This document shows positions 34,782-44,515 of a stretch of 64,000 nucleotides of DNA, piece by piece (within the stretch, counting starts at the first letter, position 1; the number at the start of each line of letters is the position of its first letter). Both the position numbers and the translations under genes were made by a program. Source of the stretch: Chryseobacterium gleum (lineage in GTDB: Bacteria; Bacteroidota; Bacteroidia; Flavobacteriales_D; Sanyastnellaceae); contig CAMCVP010000008.1 of the NCBI GenBank assembly GCA_945881835.1, forward strand, positions 32,670 through 96,669. Reading direction: 5' to 3'. Below the pieces are notes generated by a model. The model was not told the origin of the DNA. It searched no databases and saw nothing but the letters and a program-made list of their open reading frames with translations.

Positions 34782-37700
34782 ATTTTTCAATTTTGCGTTT
34801 AAACAACTCCTGAATACCATCTACCAATTGTTTCCAATCGTCGAACTCTTCTTGGTAGATAACGCCGATACCTTGTGTATAAGGACTCTGAGTAGTTGTA
34901 GTCATTCGACGGTCGTTACTTTCGTTGTAGACCATTAATTTAATTTTCCCGTCTTGCGTAATGTTGTATTCCACACGAACATCTCCAATGTAGTTTGTCG
35001 TTTGACTGGTGTTCGCGCCTCCTCTGGCAACACCAAAGTTCCCTGTAACACTTACACGATCATTAAATAATTGCGTGCTCAAAGCCAATTCAATTTCTTC
35101 ATTGCTGATCTTATCTCCTGGACGATAGTTAAATCCTAAATCGAAATCATCGCTAATCTGACTTAACCAATTTGAAATTTGACTTGAAATTAATTCACTT
35201 CCATTGCTCGCTAATCCAACTCCTGTCCCACTCGTCTGAGTAATATTCGGAGGACTAATAAATCTTCCCATAACCAGCAGTGCAAATGCTTGCCTGTTTC
35301 GTTCTTGCTCTGTGCTTATGACACTTGCCAATCGTGATTTCGTTAATTGATCAGACTGCGGCAATTCCAAATCAAATCCAATGGTCGGATTCATCATCTT
35401 TCCTTGAAGGCCCATAATCAAGTTCACTGGGACTCTCTTTCCCGACGTTTGCGTAGGGTCTGGAATAATGTCGCTCAAACTAGCTGAAACCTTATAGATC
35501 GCTTCCAAATCAAGCTCTGCAGCCATTGGATCTCCGTACCAAGCAATGGTACCACCAGGCGTCACTTCGAAAGGCTTGTTCAACAAATTCTTCAAGGTGA
35601 ACAAATAATTTCCCTGCGTAATTTCCAACATGCCGTACATATTGAATGTGCTCAGGTTATTGATAATCATTGACAAATGCCCCTTCCCTCTACCTTTCAT
35701 AACATCGCCTACGGCCTCGTCGAAAATAATTTGAAACTCGGCATCTTCCGTCACGTCAAGTTGCATGTTCATCGTAATACCACTCAAATCAGCTTTCAAT
35801 TCTTTCTTGGTTGTGGTATCTAGCGGATTAACAAATTGAATGTATGAATCGAATTGCAATTCGCCGGAAGAACTCATGGGTAATATAAACGTAGTTCCCT
35901 TTTCACTCTTCAATGTCATATCGAAAAATGTCTGATCGCCATATCCTGAAATGTCTAAAAACCCTGTCGTGTATGCCTTTCCGTAGAAGTCACTGTTATC
36001 GCCTTCCTTCGTATTCATCATTAACATTGGCGTATCCATTTCAACCGACACATCATATTGCCACTCTTCAAAATTGGTGTGCAGCACCTGTCCGGTCAAT
36101 CGCCCTGGCTTTCCTTCATCATCGAAAATTTCAATATTATTGAACGCGAACATATCTGGATCTATATGAACCTTATCGCTGAATGAATAACTTGTTTGAA
36201 GGAAAGGAACAAAGAGATTCGCATCGCGAAGAATTAAATCGCCCTTTAACTGCGGGGCATCTGTTGTGCCTGTAAGACTTATCAAAGAAGAAGCATGCCC
36301 GGTAATTCCCAACACATCCTCTCCTATAAACGCATTTAAAATACTTAAATCGAATCCGTTCATGGTCAACAAGAAATCCAACGGACTCTCTTCGTCGTTT
36401 GGAGAATAATTGCCCGCAAAGCGCAGCGGCTGAATGCTGTCGCGTTCAATTTCTCCATCTGCGCGAAGGCGCTCTTTCTTACTGTCCCAAGTACTATTCA
36501 CACATAAGTTTCCTATTTCATATTCATTCAACCCCAAATCGAACAAGCTCAATTCAGAGGTGACAATCGTCTTGTCGTAGACATTGCTCAATTCAACAAT
36601 TCCGTTCGCTTCCCCTTTCAATTGAAGGTCTTCACCAAGAAGCCCATTCAACATGGAGAGATCCACATTTCCCAACTCAACGCGCAAGGGCGAAGACGGA
36701 TGTTCGGTAATCATTCCATTAATTCCCAAATACTCCGATTGGTTGTACATACGGAATCCGTTTACGCCAAGATCTTTGTGACAAAGTGTGAAGGACGCAT
36801 TCGGTGCCCAAATCCAAGGTTCGTTGTTCACGACCAAAGAACTTCTACCCACGATGTATTCAAAATCATCGAAACTATTCAGGAAAAACACTCCGTTCAA
36901 ATCACCCGTTAAAAACTCGCCCGGGTTTCCCCACATGAGCGCGCTATAGACCGTATCTCCAAGAGATTGAACATCCCAAGAAAGATTGCTGATCAATTTC
37001 GATTCTTGGTCTAAGACTTCGTTCACTTGAACCGTGAGGAAAATAGAGCCCAACTCGCGTGAAATATCCACAACCAAATCTTCCGCTTGGTAATCTTCGT
37101 ATTGAATATTCGGAGATCCGAATGTTCCAGAAAGCTCGTTGTTCTTTTCGTCTACGAATAAATTCAAAGATGTTCCTCTCGCAATTTTCAATTCAGGAAT
37201 GAAGGCGGCTGAAATGAATTCGAAATCGTTGATACGAACCGTTAAATTGAAATCTTGTTCTTTGTGCGGACGCGAAGAGTACGTCATGTTCGGAAGTGCA
37301 TCTGCAATAATGTCTTGAAGACTTGGCCACAATTGATTGTAATTGAAGTTCCCTTCCAACTTCGCATAAACAACATCGGAATTCAACGTAATGCTGCGCG
37401 TCCCCTCCTGCTCTGTATCTAATGTGAAGTAGTCTAGTTTTCGAATTTTCTCATCGATGAGGTAAACGATATTCGCCCCCACAAACTCTCCTTCAATTTC
37501 ACTCAAGGTTAATCCTTTCAAGTGTGCGTTGAATTCCCCCGCAATAACCGCAGGAGTTTCGTCTTCCAACAATCCAACCGCAGTAAGGTCGAAGCGATTC
37601 ACATTCAATTCGAAATTCAATAACGGTTGTTTCTGGGTGAAATCAATCTCACCATCGAATTTCGCTTGAGCATTCGCATCGGCAATTTCAAACTTTCCGC

Positions 37701-39204
37701 TGAAGAAATTATTCTTGAACCTTCCGCTTGAGGTCATCTTGGTGTAGACGTATTCGCCCAATCCTAACTCACTAATGTCTCCCTCGAAATTCAAATCCAT
37801 GTTACTCACTTCGAGCCCGGTTCCTTCCACATGAATATTCGTGGAAACAACGCCCAACTGATCGTCTGAATAATAAATTCCCAAATTGAATTTTTCCAAT
37901 TGAAGTTGACCGTTGTAGCTCACCAACGAATCGAAATCGCTCATCTTAACCGCAGTGGTAAGCGATCCAATATCCGTGGTGGTCTTTCCATAAAGCTCAA
38001 CTTCAGATAAGTCGCCGCGTGCATTTCCTTCAAAATGAATTTTACCCAATGTGGAAATGTTTGCTGGAAGTTGCATGAGCTTGCCCTCTGAAAAAGGGTA
38101 AGCTTTTAAAGATGACAGATCGTTGTAATTGCTTGTTATGGATTCAGCCGCCAACTCATATTTCAAACTATCCAAGTTCATGGCATTCATTAAATGAATA
38201 TTCCCTTTGAAGTGCGAATGCCTTCCAAATTGAAGATCCATATTCCATAAACTCAAATTGTTCAAGGGACCAGAAATGTCTCCTTCCAATTTCAACACAT
38301 TATCGAAACCTTTCAAGTCGCTACTAAACACCGAAAGATCATTCAACACCAATTCAGTTGGTTTAAAGTGAATGTCCCAATTCACTTTGTTGTTGAAGTC
38401 GCTCCATGCATCGTCATTGGGCGCATACATTCCAACATCACCAACGAGGTGTGTTTCTCCTAAATCGGCATCCAATTCTTTAACTTGAATAGCATTGCCT
38501 TGCATTCGGAAATGCGCGTGCAAATCTTCGACATTCAATCCTGATCTTTCCTTCAACTTCAACGATTCAATGTTGGCTTGAATCACGTCTCCTTTCATTT
38601 CGAAATTTTCAATCTGGGTTGAAAAAAGAGAGACTGCCAATTGCTCTTCGTAGAATGCGCCTTCTTCTACCAGCGGAAGTGTGTAATCGAAATAGGTAAA
38701 CTTTCCATTTTCAATATTCAACTTCCCTACCCACATGCTGAAATTACTTGTGGTGTCTTGGGGCTCTTCGCTTGCGAAATAATCAGAGAGGAATTGATAA
38801 TTCCAATCTGACTCACCGGCATAGCGCTTGAATTCTATGTTGGGTTCGAGCAGTGAAATACTTTGCGATTCGAACCGCGATTGGCTTGAAGAAAAGGAAT
38901 AAGTTGCCATGTGCAATTCCTTCGCGTAAAGCAAGGTATCGCCCTTGTGATCTTCAATATATAAACCGTCTAAAACAACGCGCGCCCACAAGTCAATGCG
39001 AATGCGATCTATCTCTACTTTCCGATTCCACTCCGAAGAAAGATAGGACGCTAAACGATGTCCGCCCCAAGTCTGAACAGCATGAATTTGTAGTGAAAGA
39101 ATGAGGATGACTAAAAAAGCTGGAATAGTTAAAAGCCAGAGAAATCTTCTCTTTCGCTTTTTCTTAGGTAGAACAACTATTTCCTCGGGCGTTTCCAATA
39201 GCAC
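34768..39204 (-). CDS. tamB: TamB-like translocation/assembly module protein (DUF490)
   Basis: A very long envelope protein (1478 residues) that spans the periplasm in this family and helps insert outer-membrane proteins or move lipids. Residues about 20-42 form the inner-membrane anchor (FLWLLTIPAFLVILILSLQ). A long series of AsmA-like beta repeats follows, and the DUF490 C-terminus has 'GQVLHTNFEEWQYDV', 'ITQGNYLFTLKNLLNKPFEVTPGGTIAWYGDP' and a final 'LFNDRVSVTGNFGV' ... 'VEYNITQDGKIKLMVYNESND'. The start is GTG 39202-39204 or TTG 39196-39198; a TATTTTTG box ends on the GTG itself, which favours the TTG with a leaderless message. Confidence 0.9.
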   Translation of the reverse strand: MLLETPEEIVVLPKKKRKRRFLWLLTIPAFLVILILSLQIHAVQTWGGHRLASYLSSEWNRKVEIDRIRIDLWARVVLDGLYIEDHKGDTLLYAKELHMATYSFSSSQSRFESQSISLLEPNIEFKRYAGESDWNYQFLSDYFASEEPQDTTSNFSMWVGKLNIENGKFTYFDYTLPLVEEGAFYEEQLAVSLFSTQIENFEMKGDVIQANIESLKLKERSGLNVEDLHAHFRMQGNAIQVKELDADLGETHLVGDVGMYAPNDDAWSDFNNKVNWDIHFKPTELVLNDLSVFSSDLKGFDNVLKLEGDISGPLNNLSLWNMDLQFGRHSHFKGNIHLMNAMNLDSLKYELAAESITSNYNDLSSLKAYPFSEGKLMQLPANISTLGKIHFEGNARGDLSEVELYGKTTTDIGSLTTAVKMSDFDSLVSYNGQLQLEKFNLGIYYSDDQLGVVSTNIHVEGTGLEVSNMDLNFEGDISELGLGEYVYTKMTSSGRFKNNFFSGKFEIADANAQAKFDGEIDFTQKQPLLNFELNVNRFDLTAVGLLEDETPAVIAGEFNAHLKGLTLSEIEGEFVGANIVYLIDEKIRKLDYFTLDTEQEGTRSITLNSDVVYAKLEGNFNYNQLWPSLQDIIADALPNMTYSSRPHKEQDFNLTVRINDFEFISAAFIPELKIARGTSLNLFVDEKNNELSGTFGSPNIQYEDYQAEDLVVDISRELGSIFLTVQVNEVLDQESKLISNLSWDVQSLGDTVYSALMWGNPGEFLTGDLNGVFFLNSFDDFEYIVGRSSLVVNNEPWIWAPNASFTLCHKDLGVNGFRMYNQSEYLGINGMITEHPSSPLRVELGNVDLSMLNGLLGEDLQLKGEANGIVELSNVYDKTIVTSELSLFDLGLNEYEIGNLCVNSTWDSKKERLRADGEIERDSIQPLRFAGNYSPNDEESPLDFLLTMNGFDLSILNAFIGEDVLGITGHASSLISLTGTTDAPQLKGDLILRDANLFVPFLQTSYSFSDKVHIDPDMFAFNNIEIFDDEGKPGRLTGQVLHTNFEEWQYDVSVEMDTPMLMMNTKEGDNSDFYGKAYTTGFLDISGYGDQTFFDMTLKSEKGTTFILPMSSSGELQFDSYIQFVNPLDTTTKKELKADLSGITMNMQLDVTEDAEFQIIFDEAVGDVMKGRGKGHLSMIINNLSTFNMYGMLEITQGNYLFTLKNLLNKPFEVTPGGTIAWYGDPMAAELDLEAIYKVSASLSDIIPDPTQTSGKRVPVNLIMGLQGKMMNPTIGFDLELPQSDQLTKSRLASVISTEQERNRQAFALLVMGRFISPPNITQTSGTGVGLASNGSELISSQISNWLSQISDDFDLGFNYRPGDKISNEEIELALSTQLFNDRVSVTGNFGVARGGANTSQTTNYIGDVRVEYNITQDGKIKLMVYNESNDRRMTTTTQSPYTQGIGVIYQEEFDDWKQLVDGIQELFKRKIEKSQKD

Positions 39205-39211
39205 AAAAATA
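39204..39211 (-). promoter_or_regulatory. -7 box TATTTTTG at the tamB start
   Basis: A perfect TAnnTTTG on the minus strand overlaps the annotated GTG; five bases later comes an in-frame TTG (39196-39198). The spacing equals that at lptF (51518-51531). Confidence 0.4.
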
Positions 39212-39241
39212 ACCCTTGTAGAACGGATTTCCGAACAAATA

Positions 39242-39658
39242 TTACTTCTGTTGCAAAGAAGTATTGTGCTGTTTCAAGACTTCAACAAAAACGTCTCTAT
39301 TTTCAGGACTAATAATCACCAATAATCGACCGTTATGATACAGCGCTAAACGCTTCAAAGACGCGGCTGGTGAGCTTATTGGATTGCTCGTGTACTTGAA
39401 ATGTGTGATGTCTGAAATGTCTAAAGTTGGAAAGGTAAATATGCCGCAAAAGACTTTTAGTTTTCCATCTGAAGTAATGGTGTAATGGGTGTTGAAAATG
39501 ATCGAGAGAATAAAAGCCGTGAGCGGCACATACAGCGCCAACATGATTAGCGATTCGCGAACGTTCAAAAATCCGGTTACCATGAACATGATTAATACCG
39601 GTCCGAAGATCCACCAACTGATGCCGCTTTTCATTTTGAAATTTGCTCCAGGTATCAT
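39242..39658 (-). CDS. Small membrane protein with PH-like domain
   Basis: A 138-residue protein. Two hydrophobic helices (about 12-32 and 35-55) are followed by a bacterial PH-like domain ('THYTITSDGKLKVFCGIFTFPTLDISDITHFKYTSN', 'KRLALYHNGRLLVIISPENRDVFVEVLKQ'). This agrees with the YdbT/DUF1200 type. The start may be the internal ATG at codon 8 (MKSGISWW). It sits 4 bases after the rhomboid start side and upstream of tamB on the same strand. The function is unknown. Confidence 0.7.
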   Translation of the reverse strand: MIPGANFKMKSGISWWIFGPVLIMFMVTGFLNVRESLIMLALYVPLTAFILSIIFNTHYTITSDGKLKVFCGIFTFPTLDISDITHFKYTSNPISSPAASLKRLALYHNGRLLVIISPENRDVFVEVLKQHNTSLQQK

Positions 39659-39661
39659 GGC

Positions 39662-40267
39662 TTAATGAACGATTGAATTATAAACTACGACAAAGAAATC
39701 GAGGAATTCTTGCGGCTTCCATACCAATAAAAACGCAATACCAAAGGCTGCTCCCGCTAAGTGCGCGTCGTGCGCAATAGCAGTATTCATCTTCTTATTC
39801 ATGTAATATTCCAATCCGAAAAAGAGAATAATTGCCGCCCATCCTGGAAGTGGTAAAATGAAGAAAAACAACAATTCCGAAGTGGGGAACATGAACATGT
39901 AGAGCATCATAACTGCGCTCACTGCTCCCGATGCGCCAACACTGGTGTAATAAATATTATCTCCGTGCTTCTTCAAAGCTGGAAGGGTAGCAAAAGCAGC
40001 AGCGCCGAAGTATAGCAGGGCAAACAACGATGTTGGCATATAATGCTCAACGGCTCTTCCAAAACTAAAAAGGGCAAATAGATTGAAGAACAGATGTCCT
40101 GTATCTGCGTGGACAAGCGTATGCGACCAAATGCGATAAATTTCCTTATTATGCTTAACGCGATAAGGTGAAAGAGACAATTTCGACAAGAGTTCCGAAT
40201 TCGAAAGCGCTTGCCAAGAGACTATGCCTGTTGCAAGACATAATAAAACCGTGAGTGAGATTTGCAT
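39662..40267 (-). CDS. Rhomboid-family intramembrane serine protease
   Basis: A 201-residue protein with six predicted membrane helices. The catalytic serine lies in 'YTSVGASGAVSAVMM' (GxSG) and the catalytic histidine in 'AIAHDAHLAGAAFGIAF'; the oxyanion-stabilising motif 'HADTGHLFFNLFALFSFG' is present. The substrate is unknown. It is 8 bases downstream of the NTF2-like gene and 3 upstream of the PH-like gene, in a minus-strand run from ychF to tamB. Confidence 0.93.
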   Translation of the reverse strand: MQISLTVLLCLATGIVSWQALSNSELLSKLSLSPYRVKHNKEIYRIWSHTLVHADTGHLFFNLFALFSFGRAVEHYMPTSLFALLYFGAAAFATLPALKKHGDNIYYTSVGASGAVSAVMMLYMFMFPTSELLFFFILPLPGWAAIILFFGLEYYMNKKMNTAIAHDAHLAGAAFGIAFLLVWKPQEFLDFFVVVYNSIVH

Positions 40268-40275
40268 AATTAATT

Positions 40276-40707
40276 TTAACTGGAATGGTCACTTACAATA
40301 ACCCATCTTCCGTTGATTCTTTTCCAAAGCAACGTAAAATGTCCGCTTAATGTATCTGCACTTCGAAATAAATTCCAACGACCATCAACGTATACGTTCT
40401 TTCCATTCAAGACTTCAATTCGAAGTTCATCGAATTTCAATGTCCCCATCTTTTCTTTTGAAGGATAAACCCGCTGGTATCTTTCCAACGAAGATTTCCA
40501 ACCCAAGGTAACACCATCCTTTCCCAAAAAACGAAGTGAATCACTTTCCCAATAGCCGTTCATGAATCCAACCAGATCGCCCATGTTCCAAGCCTTCTGT
40601 TGCGAATGCATGGTATTGGTTATTTCTTGTTGAATAGAAGATACAGAGGCGCATGCTTCCAAAAGAAGCACGGACACTGCAATTATTGTGATTTGAATTT
40701 TATACAT
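40276..40707 (-). CDS. NTF2-like (DUF4440/SnoaL-type) lipoprotein
   Basis: ATG 40705-40707 gives a lipoprotein signal (MYKIQITIIAVSVLLLEACAS, Cys near 19) and is preferred over a longer frame inside ychF. The mature 120 residues match the NTF2-like fold used by DUF4440: 'HSQQKAWNMGDLVGFMNGYWESDSLRFLG', 'LGWKSSLERYQRVYPSKEKMG', 'GHFTLLWKRINGRWVIVSDHSS'. Small-molecule binding is typical of the fold. Its start overlaps the ychF stop by 8 bases, so translation is coupled. Confidence 0.82.
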   Translation of the reverse strand: MYKIQITIIAVSVLLLEACASVSSIQQEITNTMHSQQKAWNMGDLVGFMNGYWESDSLRFLGKDGVTLGWKSSLERYQRVYPSKEKMGTLKFDELRIEVLNGKNVYVDGRWNLFRSADTLSGHFTLLWKRINGRWVIVSDHSS

Positions 40708-41800
40708 TGAAACGGAAGTGCATGATGTCTCCGTCTTGCACCACATATTCCTTCCCTTCCACCGACATTTTACCGGCCTCTTTAACAGCGGCTTCAGATT
40801 TAAAGCTTAAGAAGTCTACCAACTTAATGACTTCGGCACGAATGAAGCCTTTCTCGAAGTCTGTGTGAATCACACCTGCAGCTTGTGGAGCGGTATATCC
40901 TTCATAGATGGTCCACGCGCGAACTTCCTTCACACCTGCTGTGAAGTATGTCTTCAGATTCAACAAGCGATAGGCTGCTTTGATTAATTTAGAAACACCA
41001 GGTTCTTCAAGTCCTAAGTCTTGCAAGAACATTTGGCGTTCTTCGTAAGTGTCTAACGATGCAATGTCTGCTTCAATAGCAGCGCCGATTACCAACACCT
41101 CTGCATTCTCGTCCTTCACACCTTCTCTTACTTGCTCAACGTATGCGTTACCGTTAACAACAGAACCTTCTTCTACATTGCACAAATACAATACTGGCTT
41201 AGCCGTTAACAATTGTAATTCGCGAAGAAGAATTATTTGCTCGTCGTTTTCTGGCTGCTCAGTACGTGCGCTCTTTCCTTGTTCTAGAGCAGCTTTCAAG
41301 CGCTCTAAATAATCGAACTGTTTCTTAGCAGTTGAATCTCCTGCTTTCGCCGCACGTTGAACTTTCGCAATGCGCGCCTCAACCGCTTCAAGATCTTTCA
41401 ACTGCAATTCAATATCAATGATTTCTTTGTCGCGAAGTGGATTCACAGATCCGTCTACGTGCACCACATTCGGGTCATCGAAACAACGTAATACGTGAAT
41501 GATTGCATCGGTCTCACGAATGTTTGCCAAGAATTTATTCCCTAATCCTTCTCCTTTCGAAGCGCCTTTCACTAATCCGGCAATGTCAACAATCTCAATA
41601 GTGGTAGGAACAATGCGTTCTGGAATAATTAACTCAGCGATTTGCGTCATGCGCTCGTCTGGAACGGTAATGGTTCCTACATTGGGTTCAATGGTACAGA
41701 ACGGGAAGTTAGCTGCTTGAGCTTTCGCGTTTGACAAACAATTGAACAGGGTTGATTTTCCAACATTAGGAAGACCCACAATACCGCACTTTAACGCCAT
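40700..41800 (-). CDS. ychF: Ribosome-binding ATPase YchF
   Basis: A 366-residue Obg-family P-loop protein, the usual length when started at ATG 41798-41800 (MALKCGIVGLPNVGKS). It has 'GLPNVGKSTLFNCLS', 'DIAGLVKGASKGEGLGNKFLANIRE' and 'YLCNVEE', with the C-terminal TGS domain ending 'VQDGDIMHFRFNV'. The family prefers ATP over GTP and associates with ribosomes and stress responses. A -7 box (TATCTTTG, 41819-41826 minus) precedes it. Confidence 0.96.
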   Translation of the reverse strand: MALKCGIVGLPNVGKSTLFNCLSNAKAQAANFPFCTIEPNVGTITVPDERMTQIAELIIPERIVPTTIEIVDIAGLVKGASKGEGLGNKFLANIRETDAIIHVLRCFDDPNVVHVDGSVNPLRDKEIIDIELQLKDLEAVEARIAKVQRAAKAGDSTAKKQFDYLERLKAALEQGKSARTEQPENDEQIILLRELQLLTAKPVLYLCNVEEGSVVNGNAYVEQVREGVKDENAEVLVIGAAIEADIASLDTYEERQMFLQDLGLEEPGVSKLIKAAYRLLNLKTYFTAGVKEVRAWTIYEGYTAPQAAGVIHTDFEKGFIRAEVIKLVDFLSFKSEAAVKEAGKMSVEGKEYVVQDGDIMHFRFNV

Positions 41801-41818
41801 GATTTTTGAATTAGGCTG

Positions 41819-41826
41819 CAAAGATA
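41819..41826 (-). promoter_or_regulatory. -7 box TATCTTTG of ychF
   Basis: Perfect TAnnTTTG on the minus strand 18 bases before the ychF ATG; no obvious -33 TTTG at 18-20 nt. Confidence 0.4.
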
Positions 41827-41911
41827 ATTGCAAGTGCACACTTTTCCACAATCAACAAACACTTCCCTTTTCAACATAAAATAAAAACTACTTTCGCAAA
41901 AAAATTCTTCA

Positions 41912-42757
41912 ATGATTTCTAATCAAGAACTTTCGCGAATAGCTTCTCAAGTGAGACGTGATATCGTGCGAATGGTTCACGCTGTGAACAGCGGACACCC
42001 AGGAGGAAGTTTAGGCTGCACCGATTTCTTGGTGAGTCTTTATTTCCGTCAAATGACAATTAACCCAACAAGCTGGAACATGAACGGCCAAGGGGAAGAC
42101 CTCTTCTTCTTGAGCAACGGACACATCTCCCCTGTATTCTATTCAGTTTTGGCTCGTTCAGGATACTTCGATGTTGCTGAATTGGCAACGTTCAGAAAAA
42201 TTAACACACGCCTTCAAGGTCACCCTACCACTCACGACAGTCTTCCTGGCGTGCGTATTGCGAGCGGTTCACTTGGTCAAGGCATGAGCGTTGCCGCTGG
42301 AGCAGCTCAAGCAAAAAAATTAAACAACGATCCGAAACTTGTATTCACACTTCACGGAGATGGTGAATTGCAAGAAGGTCAAATTTGGGAAGCCGCTATG
42401 TACTGCGCGCATCACAAAATTGACAATATCATTAGCACTGTAGATGTAAACGGACAGCAAATCGATGGTCCAACAGAGGCTGTTATGTCTTTGGGAAATC
42501 TTCGTGCGAAATTCGAAGCATTCGGTTGGAAAGTGTTGGAAACAAACGGACACGACCTAGAGCAACTTAACGCAACAATTGATGAAGCGAAGAGTCTAAC
42601 CGGAAACGGTTATCCGATCATGATTCTCATGACGACAAGCATGGGTAAAGGTGTTGACTTCATGGAAGGCACACACAAGTGGCATGGCGTTGCTCCGAAC
42701 GACGAGCAACTGGCAGCTGCATTGGGACAGTTAGAAGAAACTTTAGGCGACTATTAA
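41912..42757 (+). CDS. Transketolase, N-terminal (ThDP-binding) subunit
   Basis: A 281-residue half-transketolase with the thiamine-diphosphate domain: '[19 protein letters not shown]', '[14 protein letters not shown]', '[15 protein letters not shown]', '[18 protein letters not shown]' (GDG motif) and '[11 protein letters not shown]'. It works with the separate pyrimidine/C-terminal half encoded 10 bases downstream, giving a split enzyme of the non-oxidative pentose phosphate pathway. Confidence 0.95.
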   Translation: MISNQELSRIASQVRRDIVRMVHAVNSGHPGGSLGCTDFLVSLYFRQMTINPTSWNMNGQGEDLFFLSNGHISPVFYSVLARSGYFDVAELATFRKINTRLQGHPTTHDSLPGVRIASGSLGQGMSVAAGAAQAKKLNNDPKLVFTLHGDGELQEGQIWEAAMYCAHHKIDNIISTVDVNGQQIDGPTEAVMSLGNLRAKFEAFGWKVLETNGHDLEQLNATIDEAKSLTGNGYPIMILMTTSMGKGVDFMEGTHKWHGVAPNDEQLAAALGQLEETLGDY

Positions 42758-42767
42758 TTTAAGAGAC

Positions 42768-43718
42768 ATGTTAGAATTCGATTTATCACCCGCGAACGAT
42801 ACACGCTCTGGCTTCGGTGCCGGACTTCATGAATTAGGTCAGAAAAACCCTAAAGTTGTTGCTTTGTGTGCCGACTTAATTGGCTCTTTGAAAATGGACG
42901 CTTTCAAGAAAGATTTTCCTGAGCGCTTTTTTCAAGTTGGAATTGCAGAAGCAAACATGATGGGTGTTGCTGCTGGAATGACCATTGGTGGGCACATTCC
43001 TTTCACAGGAACATTCGCAAACTTTTCTACTGGAAGAGTTTACGATCAGATTAGACAAAGCATTGCATATAGTGATAAGAACGTTAAGATCTGTGCTTCT
43101 CACGCTGGACTTACCCTAGGAGAAGACGGTGCAACACATCAGATTTTAGAAGATGTTGGAATGATGAGCATGCTTCCTGGAATGACTGTTATTAATCCTT
43201 GCGATTACAATCAAACCAAAGCTGCGACAATGGCTATAGCCGATCATCACGGTCCTGTTTACTTGCGTTTCGGAAGACCGAAAGTAACGAACTTCACTGC
43301 TGTAGATCAGAACTTCGAAATTGGTAAAGCTTGGCATATTCACGAAGGAAACGACGTGACCATTATTGCAACCGGACACCTCGTTTGGGAAGCGGTTGAA
43401 GCAGCTCGCGAATTAGAAGCGGAAGGAATTTCAGTTGATCTCATTAACATTCACACCATTAAGCCTCTCGATGAAGAAGCCATCGTGCGCAGCGCAATGA
43501 AAACCGGAAAGGTAATCACTTGTGAGGAGCACATGATTACGGGTGGATTAGGCAGCATGGTTGCTCAAGTGTTAGCAAAAGAAGCACCTTCTGTAATGGA
43601 ATTCATTGGCGTAAACGACAGCTTCGGCGAAAGCGGAACTCCTGATCAGTTGATGGAGAAATACGGATTGAAGGCGAAGAACATTGTTGCTGCAGCGAAG
43701 CGTTTGATGGAAAACTAA
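42768..43718 (+). CDS. Transketolase, C-terminal subunit
   Basis: A 316-residue second half of the split transketolase: pyrimidine-binding domain with '[18 protein letters not shown]' (catalytic Glu), '[15 protein letters not shown]', 'YLRFGRPKV' and the C-terminal transketolase domain '[20 protein letters not shown]', '[19 protein letters not shown]'. The downstream gap is entirely micro-palindrome array D. Confidence 0.95.
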   Translation: MLEFDLSPANDTRSGFGAGLHELGQKNPKVVALCADLIGSLKMDAFKKDFPERFFQVGIAEANMMGVAAGMTIGGHIPFTGTFANFSTGRVYDQIRQSIAYSDKNVKICASHAGLTLGEDGATHQILEDVGMMSMLPGMTVINPCDYNQTKAATMAIADHHGPVYLRFGRPKVTNFTAVDQNFEIGKAWHIHEGNDVTIIATGHLVWEAVEAARELEAEGISVDLINIHTIKPLDEEAIVRSAMKTGKVITCEEHMITGGLGSMVAQVLAKEAPSVMEFIGVNDSFGESGTPDQLMEKYGLKAKNIVAAAKRLMEN

Positions 43719-43726
43719 GAACTTGG

Positions 43727-43872
43727 AACTTCGTTGTTGGAACTTCGTTATTCCTATTTCATAATTGGAACTTTGTAATTGGAACTTCGTTATTCCTATT
43801 TCATAATTGGAACTTCGTTATACCTGCTCCGTAATTGGAACTTTGTTGTTGGAACTGCGTTATTGAAACAAT
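43727..43872. repeat. Micro-palindrome array D (AAC-nnn-GTT type)
   Basis: Ten units with 3-nt centres and exact 5-nt spacers (ATTGG, GTTGG, ATTCC, ATACC): six AAC-nnn-GTT, two TAT-TTC-ATA and two imperfect (AAC-TTT-GTA, TGC-TCC-GTA). A final ATTG-AAA-CAAT palindrome (43862-43872) abuts the ATG of the next gene directly, so the array makes up the whole 5' region of that gene. Confidence 0.85.
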
Positions 43873-44337
43873 ATGAAAAATACAATTTTCACTTCCATTC
43901 TGCTCTTACTTACGATTGGACTGTTCGCGCAAACCAAAATCTACAGAGGGGATTCAACTAGTTCTTTTGATTGTTTGTATACTTACAAAGAGGATAAAGT
44001 CTACAAGGGAAATTCAACAAGTTATTTCGATTGTGTTCTTACCGTTTCTGGAAATAAGATTTACAAAGGGAATTCTACGAGCTACTTTGACTGTCTCTAT
44101 ATTATTCAAGATGGTAAAATATATTCAGGAAATTCCACTTCGTATTTCGATTGCCTTTATACGATTGAATGTGGTAAAGTTTACAAAGGAAATTCTACAA
44201 GTTATTTCGATTGCCTTACTACCATTAACAAATCGAAAGTCTATCGTGGAAATTCAACCAACTATTTCGATTGCGTGCTAACCGCAGACGGATTAATTCC
44301 TGAGGCTCTTCTAGCCATTCTTGTCGGACCGTTTTAA
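43873..44337 (+). CDS. Secreted protein of six 20-residue Cys repeats
   Basis: A 154-residue protein. The signal peptide is residues 1-20 (ending GLFAQ). Residues 22-141 are six tandem repeats of exactly 20 residues with consensus K(I/V)YxGNSTSYFDC followed by 7 variable residues; each has one invariant Cys at repeat position 13. A short hydrophobic tail (LLAILVGPF) ends the protein. The 60-bp DNA period (43936-44295) is visible too, with many synonymous differences, so the repeat is old and under protein-level selection. I do not recognise an assigned function; the repeat looks like a beta-strand meander (beta-flower or beta-solenoid type). Confidence 0.8.
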   Translation: MKNTIFTSILLLLTIGLFAQTKIYRGDSTSSFDCLYTYKEDKVYKGNSTSYFDCVLTVSGNKIYKGNSTSYFDCLYIIQDGKIYSGNSTSYFDCLYTIECGKVYKGNSTSYFDCLTTINKSKVYRGNSTNYFDCVLTADGLIPEALLAILVGPF

Positions 44338-44377
44338 TTCAAATGCTTTATTTATTAATTAACACCTGACTCGAAAG

Positions 44378-44515
44378 CTATAGCGTGCTTTTCGACCTTC
44401 TGCATCGTTCACTGCAATACTTCACTTCTTCCCAATTCTTCTCCCACTTCTTTCTCCAGGAATATGGAAGTCCGCATACCGTGCAGATTTTAGTCGGCAG
44501 ATTCGATTTTTTCAT
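44378..44515 (-). CDS. DUF2256 small zinc-finger-like protein
   Basis: A 45-residue protein started at ATG 44513-44515 ([18 protein letters not shown]). It has the whole DUF2256 signature: CxxC ('CTVCG'), '[22 protein letters not shown]' with the second CxxxC pair. The four Cys probably bind zinc. The ATG overlaps the stop of the photolyase-like gene (ATGA), so they are translationally coupled. The family is often found beside photolyase or cryptochrome genes; its role is not established. Confidence 0.9.
   Translation of the reverse strand: MKKSNLPTKICTVCGLPYSWRKKWEKNWEEVKYCSERCRRSKSTL

Noticed and set aside
44373..44396. Terminator between the repeat-protein gene and DUF2256
   Set aside because: Only a weak stem (AAAGC/GCTTT) that partly lies inside the DUF2256 coding end, with no T run of useful length.
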